DNA of 64,000 nucleotides from AC-37 sp036386455 (GTDB lineage: Bacteria; Actinomycetota; Thermoleophilia; Solirubrobacterales; Thermoleophilaceae). Shown piece by piece: positions 36,669-46,010 of this stretch. The stretch covers positions 55,025 to 119,024 of the forward strand of contig DASVVS010000119.1 in the NCBI GenBank assembly GCA_036386455.1. Direction: 5' to 3'. Under the pieces are notes generated by a model. The model had not been told where the DNA came from. It did not search any database and saw only the letters and a list, made by a program, of their open reading frames with translations. Both the position numbers and the translations under genes were made by a program. Numbering within the stretch: position 1 is the stretch's first letter; the number at the start of each line of letters is the position of its first letter.

Positions 36669-37990
36669 CGCGGCGGCTCTGCATCGGCGCGCTGGCGCTC
36701 CTGGCGGTGGCCGCGCTCGCGTTCGCCGGCACCGGCGCCGCGCCCGGCAAGGAGGTCTACGAGGTCGACGCCCTCTTCGACAACGCGTCGTTCCTGATCC
36801 CCGGCCAGGACGTGAAGATCGGCGGCGCGCGGGCCGGCTCGGTCAAGGACGTGACGCTCACGAGGGACCGCCGCGCGCGGGTGACGATGGAGCTCGAGGA
36901 GGGCTTCGGTCCGTTCCGCCGCAACGCCGAGTGCACGATCCGCCCGCAGAGCCTGATCGGAGAGAAGTTCGTGCAGTGCGAGCCCGGCTCCAGCGAGCAG
37001 CCGGAGCTGGCCAAGCAGGGACCGCGGCCGACGGTGCCCGTCGCGCAGACGCACTCGCCGGTCGACCTCGACCTCGTCTTCAGCGCGCTGCGCCGGCCGG
37101 TGCGCGAGCGGCTCACGATCCTGCTCAACGAGCTCGGCACCGGGCTCGCCGGGCGGCCGGAGGAGCTGAACGACGCGATCCGTCGCGCGAACCCCGCGCT
37201 CCAGCAGGCGCGGCGGACGCTCGAGATCCTGTCGGGCGAGCGTCACACGCTCGGGCGGCTGATCGACGAGTCCGACCGCGTGGTGGGCGAGCTGGCCGAC
37301 CGCCGCACCCAGGTGCGCGACTTCGTCTCGCGCGCGGAGGAGGTCACGCGCACGGCCGCGGACCACCGCGACGACCTCGACCTCGCGATCCGCCGCCTGC
37401 CGCCGCTGCTCGACGAGCTCGAGCCGGCAGCGCGCGAGCTGGCCGGGATCGCGTCGGAGGCGCGTCAGCCGGTGCGCGACCTCGGCGCGGCGGCCCCCGC
37501 CGTGCGGCGGCTGCTCGGCGACTTCGATCCGCTGGCGGAGGCCACCCGGCCCACGCTCGAGCGGCTGTCGGAGCTGTCGCGGACGGGGCGGCGCGCCGTG
37601 CGCTCGGCGGGCCCGGTCGCCCGCGAGCTGCGCACCGTGGCGGACCGGCTGCCGCCGGTGGTGCCGCTCGTGCGCGACCTCACGGACTCGATCGTCAAGC
37701 AGGACATCGGCGAGCTGTTCTCGCGCTACCTGTACTTCTCGGCCGCGTCGTCGTCGCGCTTCGACCGCTTCTCCCACATCCTGCCGTCGTACCAGGTGAG
37801 CGGCACGTGCGCGGTGTGGGCCGAGACCCCGCGCCGCGAGTGCGACGCCCACTACGAGGGCTACCGCGGCGACCGCGGCCCGGTCACGGTTCCCGGCCAG
37901 ACCGGGCCGCCGAAGGCGAACGCGAAGGCGGAGGCGAAGGCGAAGCCCGACGCCACCGAGAGGGCCCTCGACTTCCTCCTGGCGCCATGA
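36665..37990 (+). CDS. Mce family protein 2
   Basis: GTG 36665 overlaps the preceding stop (GTGA). The 441-residue chain has an N-terminal hydrophobic anchor (LCIGALALLAVAALAFAG), an MCE domain (about 30-110) with LIPGQDVKIGGARAGSV, and a long coiled helical needle region (about 140-350). A Cys pair near residue 380-395 (GTCAVW, RECDAHY) could form a disulfide. The C-terminal end is Ala/Lys-rich (KANAKAEAKAKPD), which looks disordered. No lipobox is present. As one of six different subunits it probably contributes one ring or chain of a lipid-transport tube spanning the cell envelope. Confidence 0.87.
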   Translation: MTRRLCIGALALLAVAALAFAGTGAAPGKEVYEVDALFDNASFLIPGQDVKIGGARAGSVKDVTLTRDRRARVTMELEEGFGPFRRNAECTIRPQSLIGEKFVQCEPGSSEQPELAKQGPRPTVPVAQTHSPVDLDLVFSALRRPVRERLTILLNELGTGLAGRPEELNDAIRRANPALQQARRTLEILSGERHTLGRLIDESDRVVGELADRRTQVRDFVSRAEEVTRTAADHRDDLDLAIRRLPPLLDELEPAARELAGIASEARQPVRDLGAAAPAVRRLLGDFDPLAEATRPTLERLSELSRTGRRAVRSAGPVARELRTVADRLPPVVPLVRDLTDSIVKQDIGELFSRYLYFSAASSSRFDRFSHILPSYQVSGTCAVWAETPRRECDAHYEGYRGDRGPVTVPGQTGPPKANAKAEAKAKPDATERALDFLLAP

Positions 37991-39378
37991 GATCGCGGCC
38001 CCAGACAAGTCTCGCCGGCAGCCCGATCCTGATCGGCTCGGTCACGACGCTCGTGGTGGTCGTCGCGATCTTCCTGTCCTACAACGCGAACTCGGGCCTG
38101 CCGTTCGTGCCGACCTACGACATCACGGTGCAGGTGCCGGACGCCGCCGGCCTCGTGGAGGGCAACGACGTGCGCACCGGCGGCAAGCGGATCGGCTCGA
38201 TCAAGAAGATCGAGGGCCAGGTCGGCGCGAACAAGCCCTACGCCCAGCTCGATCTGAAGCTCGACAAGCTCGTCGAGCCGATCCGCGACGACACCGTCGT
38301 GACCGTCCGCCCGCGCTCGCCGCTCGGCCTCAAGTACCTCGAGCTCATACCCGGCACGCGGGGCAAGGAGATGAGGGAGGGCTCGGAGCTGGCGCTCGAC
38401 CAGTCGCCGCAGACCGTCGAGCTCGACGAGGTCTTCAACACCTTCGACGCCGCCACGCGCCGCTCGCTGCAGAAGACCGTCAGCGGGCTCGGCGACGGCG
38501 TGGCCGGCCGCGGGGTGGACTTCAACGAGTTCCTCACGCAGTCGCCCGAGCTGGCGGGCCGCGCCGAGCGCGTGTTCCGCAACGTCGCCGACCCGGCCAC
38601 CCGCCTGCGCCGCGCGCTGCGCGCGCTCCAGCGCGTGACCGACGAGCTGGCGCCGGTCTCGCCGCGCTTCGCCCAGCTGTTCGACAACGCGAACACCACG
38701 CTCGCGGCGCTCTCCGGCGTGCGCGACGAGCTGGGGCAGGTGCTCGAGCAGCTGCCCCCGACGGAGGCGACCGGGATCGAGACGCTGCGCGTGGTCAGGC
38801 CGTTCCTGCGCGAGACGCGGCAGCTCATCCGGGAGCTGCGCCCGGGGATCGCGGTGCTCCGGCCGGCGGCCGACCGCGTGCACTCGGCGCTCAGGCGCGG
38901 CATCCCCGTGCTGCGCCGCGCGAGCGACCTGGCCGACCGGCTGGAGGAGGCGCTCGAGGCGGTCGACGAGCTCTCCTCCGACGCGCGGACCCCCGACGCG
39001 CTCAGGCGGCTCCGGCAGGCGGTCGACAGCCTCGACCCGACGCTTCGCTACGTGGTGCCGGCGCAGGCCGTCTGCAACTACATCGGGATCTGGCTGCGCA
39101 ACGTGGCCTCGACGATCTCCGAGGGCGACATCGGCGGCACCTGGGTCCGGACGCTCGTGATCCTGCGGCCGGAGGAGATGCTCGCGCGCGACACCCCCGC
39201 GCCGAAGATGAACCACAACCCGTACCCGAACGCGGCGGGCCCGGGGACCAACGGCGAGTGCGAGGGCGGCAACGAGCCGTTCAACCCGAACGGCCACTTC
39301 AACAACCCGCCCGGCGTGCAGGCCACGCGGACCGAGAACACGAACCGCAATCAGGGACTCCTGGAGTCGGTGCGCTGA
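37987..39378 (+). CDS. Mce family protein 3
   Basis: ATG 37987 overlaps the previous stop (ATGA). The 463-residue protein has a membrane anchor (SPILIGSVTTLVVVVAIFLS), an MCE domain (about 35-125) with LVEGNDVRTGGKRIGSIKKI, and a long helical segment. The C-terminal region contains RYVVPAQAVCNYIGIWLRN, a feature of one class of Mce subunits, and an Asn/Pro-rich tail (NHNPYPNAAGPGTNGECEGG) with a Cys. The MCE domain ends KYLELIPG. It is part of the six-gene block; the substrate is unknown. Confidence 0.87.
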   Translation: MRSRPQTSLAGSPILIGSVTTLVVVVAIFLSYNANSGLPFVPTYDITVQVPDAAGLVEGNDVRTGGKRIGSIKKIEGQVGANKPYAQLDLKLDKLVEPIRDDTVVTVRPRSPLGLKYLELIPGTRGKEMREGSELALDQSPQTVELDEVFNTFDAATRRSLQKTVSGLGDGVAGRGVDFNEFLTQSPELAGRAERVFRNVADPATRLRRALRALQRVTDELAPVSPRFAQLFDNANTTLAALSGVRDELGQVLEQLPPTEATGIETLRVVRPFLRETRQLIRELRPGIAVLRPAADRVHSALRRGIPVLRRASDLADRLEEALEAVDELSSDARTPDALRRLRQAVDSLDPTLRYVVPAQAVCNYIGIWLRNVASTISEGDIGGTWVRTLVILRPEEMLARDTPAPKMNHNPYPNAAGPGTNGECEGGNEPFNPNGHFNNPPGVQATRTENTNRNQGLLESVR

Positions 39379-40808
39379 TGCTGCGCGGCCCGAGGAGCGT
39401 GACCCCGCTTGGCGCCGGCCTGATCGCGGTCACGCTCGCGTTCGTGGCGGTGTGGCTCGCCTTCGGCGGCCCGCATCCCTACCACCGGCCCTACAAGCTG
39501 AAGATGGTCGTGGAGTCGGCCAGCGAGCTGCATTCGCGCACGCCCGTGCGGATCGCGGGCGTGGAGGTCGGCAAGGTGAAGAAGGTCGAGCGGGGCCCCG
39601 GGTCGCTCGCGACGGTGACGATGGAGATCGAGCAGCGCGGGCTGCCGATCCACCGCGACGCGACGGCCAAGGTGCGCCCGCGGATCTTCCTCGAGGGCAA
39701 CTTCTTCGTGGACGTCTCGCCGGGCACGCCGTCGTCGCCCAGGATGAAGGACGGCGGCACGATCCCGATCGGGCAGACGGCGATGCCGGTCCAGCTCGAC
39801 CAGGTGCTCAGCGCGCTGCGGCACTCGAACCGGCGCGACCTGCTCGACACCGTCAAGAACCTCGCCGCGGCGCTCGACGGCGGCGGCGCCCAGGCGCTCA
39901 ACGCTTCGATGCCCTACGCGGCGCCCGCGTTCGTGCAGGGGGCGCAGGCGTTCGAGGCGCTCCGCGGCACCGAGGAGCACGACCTGTCCCGGACGATCGC
40001 GAGCTCGCAGCGGCTGATGACCGCGCTGGCCGATCGCGAGGGCGACCTGGCGGACGCGGTCACCGGGCTCGCGCGGACGAGCGTGGCGCTGGCCGGGCGG
40101 CGCGAGCAGCTCGCTCGCTCGATACCCGAGTTCGACGCGCTCCAGCGCGAGGCGCGCCCCGCGTTCACCGCGCTGAACCACCTCTTCCCGACGGCACGCC
40201 GGCTCGTGGCCGACATCCGCCCGGGGCTGCGCGAGCTGCCCGAGACGCTGCGGATCGCGAACCCGGTGCTGGGCCAGCTCGAGGGACTGCTCGGCCCGGC
40301 CGAGGTGCCCGCGCTCGTGCGCACCGGTGGGCCCGCCATCCGCGCGCTCGCGCGCCTCCAGCCGCACCTGCGCGGGCTGCTCGCGCAGCTGGCCCCGGTC
40401 ATCGACTGCGTCAAGGACAACGTGATCCCGATGCTCACGGACTCGATCGAGGATCCGCCGCTCACCGACGGCCGCCCGAAGCTGCCGATCTACCGCGAGC
40501 TGCTGAACGGGTTCGCCGGGCAGACCAGCGGCTCGCAGAACTTCGACGGCAACGGGCACTCGCTCCGCTACCACGCCGGGTTCGGCGACGAGAGCTTCGG
40601 CACCGGCTACGTGCCGAGCGCCGGCGAGGCGGTCGTGGGCGTCTCGCCCGAGCCGCTGCTCGGATCGCGGCCGCGCTTCACCGGGCAGGTCCCGCCGTAC
40701 CGCGCGGACGTGCCGTGCCGCACCCAGAAGGTCGTGGACCTGAGGGCCGAGACCGGTCCTGCCTTCGGGGGGCTGCCGCAGAGCTTCGAGGAAGCGGGCA
40801 AGAAGTGA
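39378..40808 (+). CDS. Mce family protein 4
   Basis: ATG 39378 overlaps the preceding stop by one base (TGATG). The 476-residue protein has an N-terminal anchor (about 13-33, LGAGLIAVTLAFVAVWLAF), an MCE domain with ELHSRTPVRIAGVEVGKVKKV (shortened here: RTPVRIAGVEVGKV) and a basic-aromatic KVRPRIFLEGNFFVDVSPG strand pair. A long helical region follows, and a C-terminal part with DFDGNGHSLRYHAGFG-like sequence also seen in Mce protein 1. It ends EEAGKK. A subunit of the same transporter tube is likely. Confidence 0.87.
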   Translation: MLRGPRSVTPLGAGLIAVTLAFVAVWLAFGGPHPYHRPYKLKMVVESASELHSRTPVRIAGVEVGKVKKVERGPGSLATVTMEIEQRGLPIHRDATAKVRPRIFLEGNFFVDVSPGTPSSPRMKDGGTIPIGQTAMPVQLDQVLSALRHSNRRDLLDTVKNLAAALDGGGAQALNASMPYAAPAFVQGAQAFEALRGTEEHDLSRTIASSQRLMTALADREGDLADAVTGLARTSVALAGRREQLARSIPEFDALQREARPAFTALNHLFPTARRLVADIRPGLRELPETLRIANPVLGQLEGLLGPAEVPALVRTGGPAIRALARLQPHLRGLLAQLAPVIDCVKDNVIPMLTDSIEDPPLTDGRPKLPIYRELLNGFAGQTSGSQNFDGNGHSLRYHAGFGDESFGTGYVPSAGEAVVGVSPEPLLGSRPRFTGQVPPYRADVPCRTQKVVDLRAETGPAFGGLPQSFEEAGKK

Positions 40809-42202
40809 ACTGGCGACGCCACGTGCGCCCCTACGTCCGCCACCTCGCGGCGCTCGGCGCGATGGTCGTGATCTCGCTCGTCACGGCCGCCTACATCACG
40901 ACCCAGCAGCGGCTGCGCTTCCCGTGGCAGGACGAGATGCAGCTCTACGCGGAGTTCGACCACGCGCAGGCGGTCACCGCGGGCCAGGGCCAGACCGTCG
41001 ACATCGCGGGCGTGAAGGTCGGCGAGATCGGGTCGGTGAAGATCGAGGAGGGCGTGGCCGTGATCCGCCTCGACATCACCGAGGAGGACGAGGTCGGGGC
41101 GATCTACGAGAACGCGCGGCTGAACCTGCGGCCGAAGACCGGGCTGAGCGACATGGCCGTGCAGATGGACCCGGGCAAGCCGGACCCGTCGGAGCCGGAC
41201 GAGGGCAGGCTCGAGGACGGCGACCGGATCCCGCTTCCCAACACGCAGGCGGTCGTGAACCCCGACCAGGTGCTGGGGGCGCTCGACGCCGACACGCGCC
41301 GCTACCTCCAGATCGTCCTCAACTCGGCCGGCCAGGGCACGCGCGGGCGCAGCGCGGACCTGAAGGCGATCCTGCGGGCGTCGCAGCCCGCGCTCGAGCA
41401 CGGGGAGAAGGTCTCGCGGGCGGTGGCGGACCGGCGCGCGAAGGTCAAGCGGCTGATCCACAACCTGCGGCTCTTGACGGGCGCCGCGGCGGAGCGCGAC
41501 GACGACCTGCGCAGCGTGGTGAGCTCGGCGGCGGCCGTGCTGCGCACGCTGGGCGAGCGCGACGGCGAGCTGCAGGCGGCGGTCGAGCGGCTGCCGGGCG
41601 CGCTGTCGGCCACGCGCGGCGCGCTGGCCGAGTCGCGCGGCTTCGCGGCCGACGCGGAGCCGGCGCTGCGGCAGCTCCTCCCGCTGGCGCGCGGCCTGGC
41701 GCCGGACCTGCGCGCGGCCCGGCCGCTCCTGCGCGACGCGCTCCCGGTCCTGCGCGACGACCTGCGCCCGCTCGTACGCGAGGCCACGCCGCTCCTGCGC
41801 GAGCTGCGGCCGTCCGTCGAGCAGGTCGACCAGGTCACGGCGCCCGACCTGATCGAGGCCGGCAAGGTCCTCAACCGCGTCCTCAACGTGGTCGGGTACA
41901 ACCCGCCCGGCAAGGAGGAGGGCTTCCTCTTCCACTTCGCCTGGTACACGCACAACGCGGTCTCGGTGCTGTCGATCGAGGACGCGCACGGCGTGGCGTG
42001 GCGCGGTCTGATCATGGGCAGCTGCTCCACCTTCCCGGACCTCGCCGCAACGGTGCCGTCGCTCATCCCCTTCGGCCAGCTGCTCGGGCAGCTGCCGTTC
42101 TGCGGCCAGCCGGTCAGCCCGTCGATGCCGCGGCGGGCGACGCCGAAGCAGCTCGTCAGCCAGGCCCAGGCGGAACTCCTCGAGCGGGAGGGCGGCAGGT
42201 GA
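40805..42202 (+). CDS. Mce family protein 5
   Basis: GTG 40805 overlaps the previous stop. The 465-residue chain starts with a short basic segment and an anchor (LAALGAMVVISLVTAAYI), then an MCE domain with AVTAGQGQTVDIAGVKVGEI and NLRPKTGLSDMAVQM. A long Leu/Arg/Ala coiled region (about 150-340) contains repeated LLRDALPVLRDDLRPLVRE-type helices. The tail has GFLFHFAWYTHNAV and a Cys pair (GSCSTFPD, PFCGQP). No lipobox is seen, so it does not look like the MceE lipoprotein of mycobacterial operons even though it sits at that position. Confidence 0.85.
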   Translation: MNWRRHVRPYVRHLAALGAMVVISLVTAAYITTQQRLRFPWQDEMQLYAEFDHAQAVTAGQGQTVDIAGVKVGEIGSVKIEEGVAVIRLDITEEDEVGAIYENARLNLRPKTGLSDMAVQMDPGKPDPSEPDEGRLEDGDRIPLPNTQAVVNPDQVLGALDADTRRYLQIVLNSAGQGTRGRSADLKAILRASQPALEHGEKVSRAVADRRAKVKRLIHNLRLLTGAAAERDDDLRSVVSSAAAVLRTLGERDGELQAAVERLPGALSATRGALAESRGFAADAEPALRQLLPLARGLAPDLRAARPLLRDALPVLRDDLRPLVREATPLLRELRPSVEQVDQVTAPDLIEAGKVLNRVLNVVGYNPPGKEEGFLFHFAWYTHNAVSVLSIEDAHGVAWRGLIMGSCSTFPDLAATVPSLIPFGQLLGQLPFCGQPVSPSMPRRATPKQLVSQAQAELLEREGGR

Positions 42203-43593
42203 ACAAGCGCCCGCCGAGCGTCGCCCAGATCGCCGTGATGGTCGTGTTCGCGCTGTCCTGCTTCGGCATGCTCACCTACATCTGGAAGACCTTCGGCGGC
42301 CCGTCGCCGCTGGCCCCGAAGGGCTACCGGGTGATGGCCGACTTCGACGAGGCCACGACGCTGCCGGACACCGCCGACGTGCGCATCTCCGGCATCACGA
42401 TCGGGCGGGTGAGGAAGACCGAGCTGGCGCGCGACCGGACGCGCGTGGAGATGGAGATCGAGGGGAAGTACGCGCCGATCCCGCGCGACACGCGCGCGAT
42501 CATCCGGCAGAAGACGCTGCTCGGCGAGAGCTACGTGGAGCTGACGCCCGGCACGCGCGACGGGCCGAAGCTGTTCGACGGCGAGCGCCTCAGGCGCGGG
42601 CAGGTGCAGAAGACGACCGAGCTCGACGAGGTCACGCGCGCGCTCGACCTGAAGACGCGGCGCGCGCTGCAGCGGCTGGTCTCAGCGCTCGGCGCGATCC
42701 AGGGCGAGGGCGTCGACCTGAACGCCGCGCTCGGCAACCTGCCGCGCTTCGCCGACGACTCCGGCGCCCTGCTGCGCTCGCTCGACCGCCAGGAGCAGGC
42801 CGTGCGGCAGCTCGTGCGCGACGGCGGCGAGGTGTTCGAGGCGCTCGGTTCGCGCCAGGGCGAGCTGTCGGGCCTGATCCGCGCGGCCGACGACGTGATC
42901 GCCACCACGGCCCGGCGTGACGGCGACCTGGCCGAGGCCGTGCGCATCCTGCCCACCACGCTGGCCGAGCTGAGGCCGACGCTCGAGCAGGCGCGCGCGC
43001 TGTCGATCGAGGCGCACCCGCTCGTGCGCGAGCTGCGGCCCGGTGCCCGCGCGCTGTCGCCCGCGCTGCGCGACGCGATGGTGCTCGCGCCGCAGGCGGA
43101 GGCGCTGTTCGGCGACATCGACCGGCTCGTGGACGTCTCGCGCGACGGCGTGCCGGCGACGACCGCGATCGTGCGCTCGGCGCACCCGGTGTTCAAGCGC
43201 CTGGTCCCGACCCTGCAGGAGGCGCAGCCGGTCGTCGACTACGCCGGGCTCTACAAGGAGGACATCGTCGCCCAGTACCAGAACCTCGGCTCCTCCCTCC
43301 AGGCGACGGCGCCGACCGAGGCGGGCGGCACGCCGCTGCACTACCTGCGCGCGCTCGTCCCGTTCACCTCGGAGGGGCTCGAGGTCTACCAGGAGCGGCT
43401 CGGTACGAACCGGCACAACCCGTATCCCAGGCCGGGCGCGCAGCGGCGCCTGGCGCAGGGCCTCGAGTCGTTCGACTGCACGCACACGGGCAACCAGGGC
43501 AGCCCCGAGCCGGCACCGCCGTGCGTCGAGCAGAAGCCGGTCGAGTTCCAGGGCCGCACCACGGCGTACCCGCAGCTCCGCCGCGTGCGTTAG
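42199..43593 (+). CDS. Mce family protein 6
   Basis: GTG 42199 overlaps the preceding stop. The 464-residue protein has a membrane anchor (AQIAVMVVFALSCFGMLTYI), an MCE domain with TLPDTADVRISGITIGRV and TRAIIRQKTLLGESYVELTPG, a helical needle, and a C-terminal region with HYLRALVPFTSEGLEVY, as in MceF/DUF3407-type tails. ALSC could be read as a weak lipobox, but the -3 Leu is missing. Last of six mce genes; the kinase-like gene starts 23 bases later on the same strand. No permease or ATPase gene follows. Confidence 0.87.
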   Translation: MNKRPPSVAQIAVMVVFALSCFGMLTYIWKTFGGPSPLAPKGYRVMADFDEATTLPDTADVRISGITIGRVRKTELARDRTRVEMEIEGKYAPIPRDTRAIIRQKTLLGESYVELTPGTRDGPKLFDGERLRRGQVQKTTELDEVTRALDLKTRRALQRLVSALGAIQGEGVDLNAALGNLPRFADDSGALLRSLDRQEQAVRQLVRDGGEVFEALGSRQGELSGLIRAADDVIATTARRDGDLAEAVRILPTTLAELRPTLEQARALSIEAHPLVRELRPGARALSPALRDAMVLAPQAEALFGDIDRLVDVSRDGVPATTAIVRSAHPVFKRLVPTLQEAQPVVDYAGLYKEDIVAQYQNLGSSLQATAPTEAGGTPLHYLRALVPFTSEGLEVYQERLGTNRHNPYPRPGAQRRLAQGLESFDCTHTGNQGSPEPAPPCVEQKPVEFQGRTTAYPQLRRVR

Positions 43594-43616
43594 GCGAGCG
43601 CGCCAGAATCAGGGTC

Positions 43617-44993
43617 GTGGCGCGCGACCCGCAGGACATCCCGACCGGCCGCGCGCGGCGCGCCACGCGGGCGACGGCGGCGCTGGCGCCCAGCACCGTG
43701 CGGTTCGCGTCGAGCCTCGCGGCCAGCGTGGTGCGGTCGCCGGAGCGCGCGGGCGACATCCTCGAGCGCCGCCACGAGGAGATCGCCGACCACGCCGTGG
43801 AGGTGCTCGGCGGGCTGCGCGGCGGTGCGATGAAGCTCGGGCAGCTCGCCTCCTTCGTGGACGTCGAGTTCCTGCCGCCGCGCTACCGCGCGATCTACCA
43901 GGAGAAGCTCGCCGGGCTCCGCGACGCGGCGCCGCCGATGGGCTGGAGCAAGGTGCGCGGGGTGCTCGAGCGCGAGTGGGGCCAGCCGCCGGAGTCGCTC
44001 TTCGAGGAGTTCGACGAGCGCGCCGCGGCCGCCGCCTCGATCGGGCAGGTGCACCGAGCCGTCCTGCCCGGCGGGCGCGCCGTGGCGGTGAAGGTGCAGT
44101 ACCCGGAGATCGCCGACGCGGTGGCGGCCGACCTGGACCTCGCCTCCGTCGGGATCCGGCTGGCGAAGGCGTTCGCGCCGGGGCTCGACCCCGAGGTCGT
44201 GGCCGGCGAGCTGCGCGAGCGGATCATGGAGGAGCTCGACTACGAGCTGGAGGCCCAGCACCAGCGCTTCTTCGCGCGGGCGTACCGGGGCCACCCGGCC
44301 ATCCACGTGCCCGAGGTCGTGACAGAGCTCTCGCGCCGCCGGGTCACGGTGTCCGACTGGATCGACGGCCGCCCGTTCGCCGAGGTGGTGGAGCTGCCCC
44401 AGGCCGATCGCGACCGCCTCGGCGAGCTGATGTACCGCTTCTACTTCGGCTCGATGCACCGCCTGCGGCGCTTCAACACCGACCCGCATCCCGGCAACTA
44501 CATGCTGATGGAGGACGGCCGGATGGCGTTCATCGACTTCGGCAGCACGAAGGTCGTGGACCCGGGCTGGCTCGCGGCTGGCGACGCCGCGGTGGCGGCC
44601 GCGATGGAGGGCGACGTGGACGCGCACTACCGCGCCGCCGAGTCGATGGGCTACTTCCACCGGCCGGAGCGGATCGACCGCGGCTGGCTCATGGCGCAGA
44701 CGCTCGCCGGCATGGACTGGGTCATGCGCGACGAGGAGGTGCGGATCGACCAGGACTACGTGGCGCGGCTGCTCGCGACGATGCTCGATCCCTCGCCCGA
44801 GGCGATCCGCATGGCGCGCTCGTTCAAGGTCCCGCCCGACGAGATCTGGTTCCGGCGGATGAGCGTCGGCGTGCTCGCGGTCCTGGGCCACCTGCGCGCG
44901 TCCGCGAACTGGCACCGGCTGGCGCGCGAGTACGTCCACGGCGAGGAGCCGCGGACCGAGCTGGGCCTGGCCGAGCGGGAGTTCTTCGCCTAG
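43617..44993 (+). CDS. ABC1/ADCK/UbiB family atypical kinase
   Basis: GTG 43617 gives a 458-residue protein. The ABC1-specific KxGQ motif is GAMKLGQLASF (about residue 80), followed by AAAASIGQVHRA, the nucleotide-binding Lys in VAVKVQYPEI, catalytic DPHPGNYML and the DFG-like FIDFGSTK. The motif order matches UbiB/COQ8-like proteins, which support quinone or isoprenoid lipid metabolism and may act as ATPases. No membrane helix is clear. It is 23 bases downstream of the last mce gene, so it is probably in the same transcript and could power or control lipid handling. It overlaps the convergent PfkB gene by the shared CTAG. Confidence 0.9.
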   Translation: MARDPQDIPTGRARRATRATAALAPSTVRFASSLAASVVRSPERAGDILERRHEEIADHAVEVLGGLRGGAMKLGQLASFVDVEFLPPRYRAIYQEKLAGLRDAAPPMGWSKVRGVLEREWGQPPESLFEEFDERAAAAASIGQVHRAVLPGGRAVAVKVQYPEIADAVAADLDLASVGIRLAKAFAPGLDPEVVAGELRERIMEELDYELEAQHQRFFARAYRGHPAIHVPEVVTELSRRRVTVSDWIDGRPFAEVVELPQADRDRLGELMYRFYFGSMHRLRRFNTDPHPGNYMLMEDGRMAFIDFGSTKVVDPGWLAAGDAAVAAAMEGDVDAHYRAAESMGYFHRPERIDRGWLMAQTLAGMDWVMRDEEVRIDQDYVARLLATMLDPSPEAIRMARSFKVPPDEIWFRRMSVGVLAVLGHLRASANWHRLAREYVHGEEPRTELGLAEREFFA

Positions 44994-45922
44994 CGGCGCG
45001 CCGGCGCCTCGACCAGGCGCGTCATCGCGCGGAACGCCTCGTAGCGCTCGCCGATCTCGTCCTCGGCGAGCCGGCTCACGCGCTCGGTGCCGAAGTCCTC
45101 GACGTTGAACGAGGCCATCACCGAGCCGTAGGTCATCGCGCGGCGCAGCTCGTCGTCGTCGCGGGTCGCGCCGGCGCCCGCGTTCGCCAGGTAGCCCATG
45201 AAGCCGCCGGCGAACGAGTCGCCGGCGCCCGTTGGGTCGCGCACGGTCTCGAGCGGGTAGGCGGGGATCGAGAAGAAGCCGTCCTCGGTGAACAGCGCGG
45301 CGCCGTACTCGCCCTGCTTGGCGATCACCACGCGCGGGCCCATCTCCATCACCTTGCGCGCGGCGCGCACGAGGTTGGGCTCCTCGGTGAGCATGCGGAT
45401 CTCGGCGTCGTTGAGGAAGACGAGGTCGACCAGGCCGATCGAGCGCACCAGCGAGTCGCGCGCCGTGTCGATCCAGAGGTTCATCGAATCGAGCCCGGCG
45501 AACTGCGCGCCCTCGCACTGCTCGCGAACCTCGCGCTGCAGGTCGGGCTGGATGTTCGCGAGGAACAGCGTCCCCGCCTGCCGCGAGTCCTCGGACAGCT
45601 TCGGCTGGAACTCGCCGAACACGCCGAGCTGCGTGTCCTCGGTGTGGGCGGTGTTGAGGTCGAAGTCGTAGCGGCCGCGCCAGAAGAACGTGTTGCCGCC
45701 CTCCACGCGCTCGATGTCCTCGGTGTTCACGCCGCGCCCGTGGAGCACGGCGTAGGCGTCGTCGCCGAAGTCGTCGCCCACCGGGCCGACCACGCGGACC
45801 TCGGTGAAGAAGCTGGCGGCCAGCGAGAAGTGCACGGCGGAGCCGCCGAGCATGCGGTCGCGCTCCCCGAACGGGGTCTTGACGGCGTCGAACGCGATGG
45901 AACCGACGACGACGAGGCTCAT
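44990..45922 (-). CDS. PfkB family carbohydrate/nucleoside kinase
   Basis: ATG 45922 is the start that begins right at the first beta strand (MSLVVVGSIAFD). The 310-residue protein has LGGSAVHFSLAASFF near residue 27 (signature 1) and DPTGAGDSFAGGF near 246 (signature 2) with the catalytic Asp. The sequence is closer to the adenosine/ribokinase side than to the 10.7-kb PfkB; a lid insertion (GNTFFWRGRYDFDLNTAHT) is present. The substrate is not assignable. TAGGGT at 45933-45938 (minus strand) is a possible -10. Divergent from the giant repeat protein by 88 bases. Confidence 0.85.
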   Translation of the reverse strand: MSLVVVGSIAFDAVKTPFGERDRMLGGSAVHFSLAASFFTEVRVVGPVGDDFGDDAYAVLHGRGVNTEDIERVEGGNTFFWRGRYDFDLNTAHTEDTQLGVFGEFQPKLSEDSRQAGTLFLANIQPDLQREVREQCEGAQFAGLDSMNLWIDTARDSLVRSIGLVDLVFLNDAEIRMLTEEPNLVRAARKVMEMGPRVVIAKQGEYGAALFTEDGFFSIPAYPLETVRDPTGAGDSFAGGFMGYLANAGAGATRDDDELRRAMTYGSVMASFNVEDFGTERVSRLAEDEIGERYEAFRAMTRLVEAPARR

Positions 45923-46010
45923 GCGGCGGGCAACCCTAGCGGCGCGACATTGGATGAGGCGCCCCGATTCGCGGTTAAAGGCGGGCCGCAGGTCCGCCGA
46001 TCCGTCCTCG

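Noticed and set aside
42199..42300. A lipobox (ALSC) making Mce protein 6 a lipoprotein
   Set aside because: The -3 position is Ala, not Leu, and the Cys lies within the membrane helix rather than after a signal peptide.
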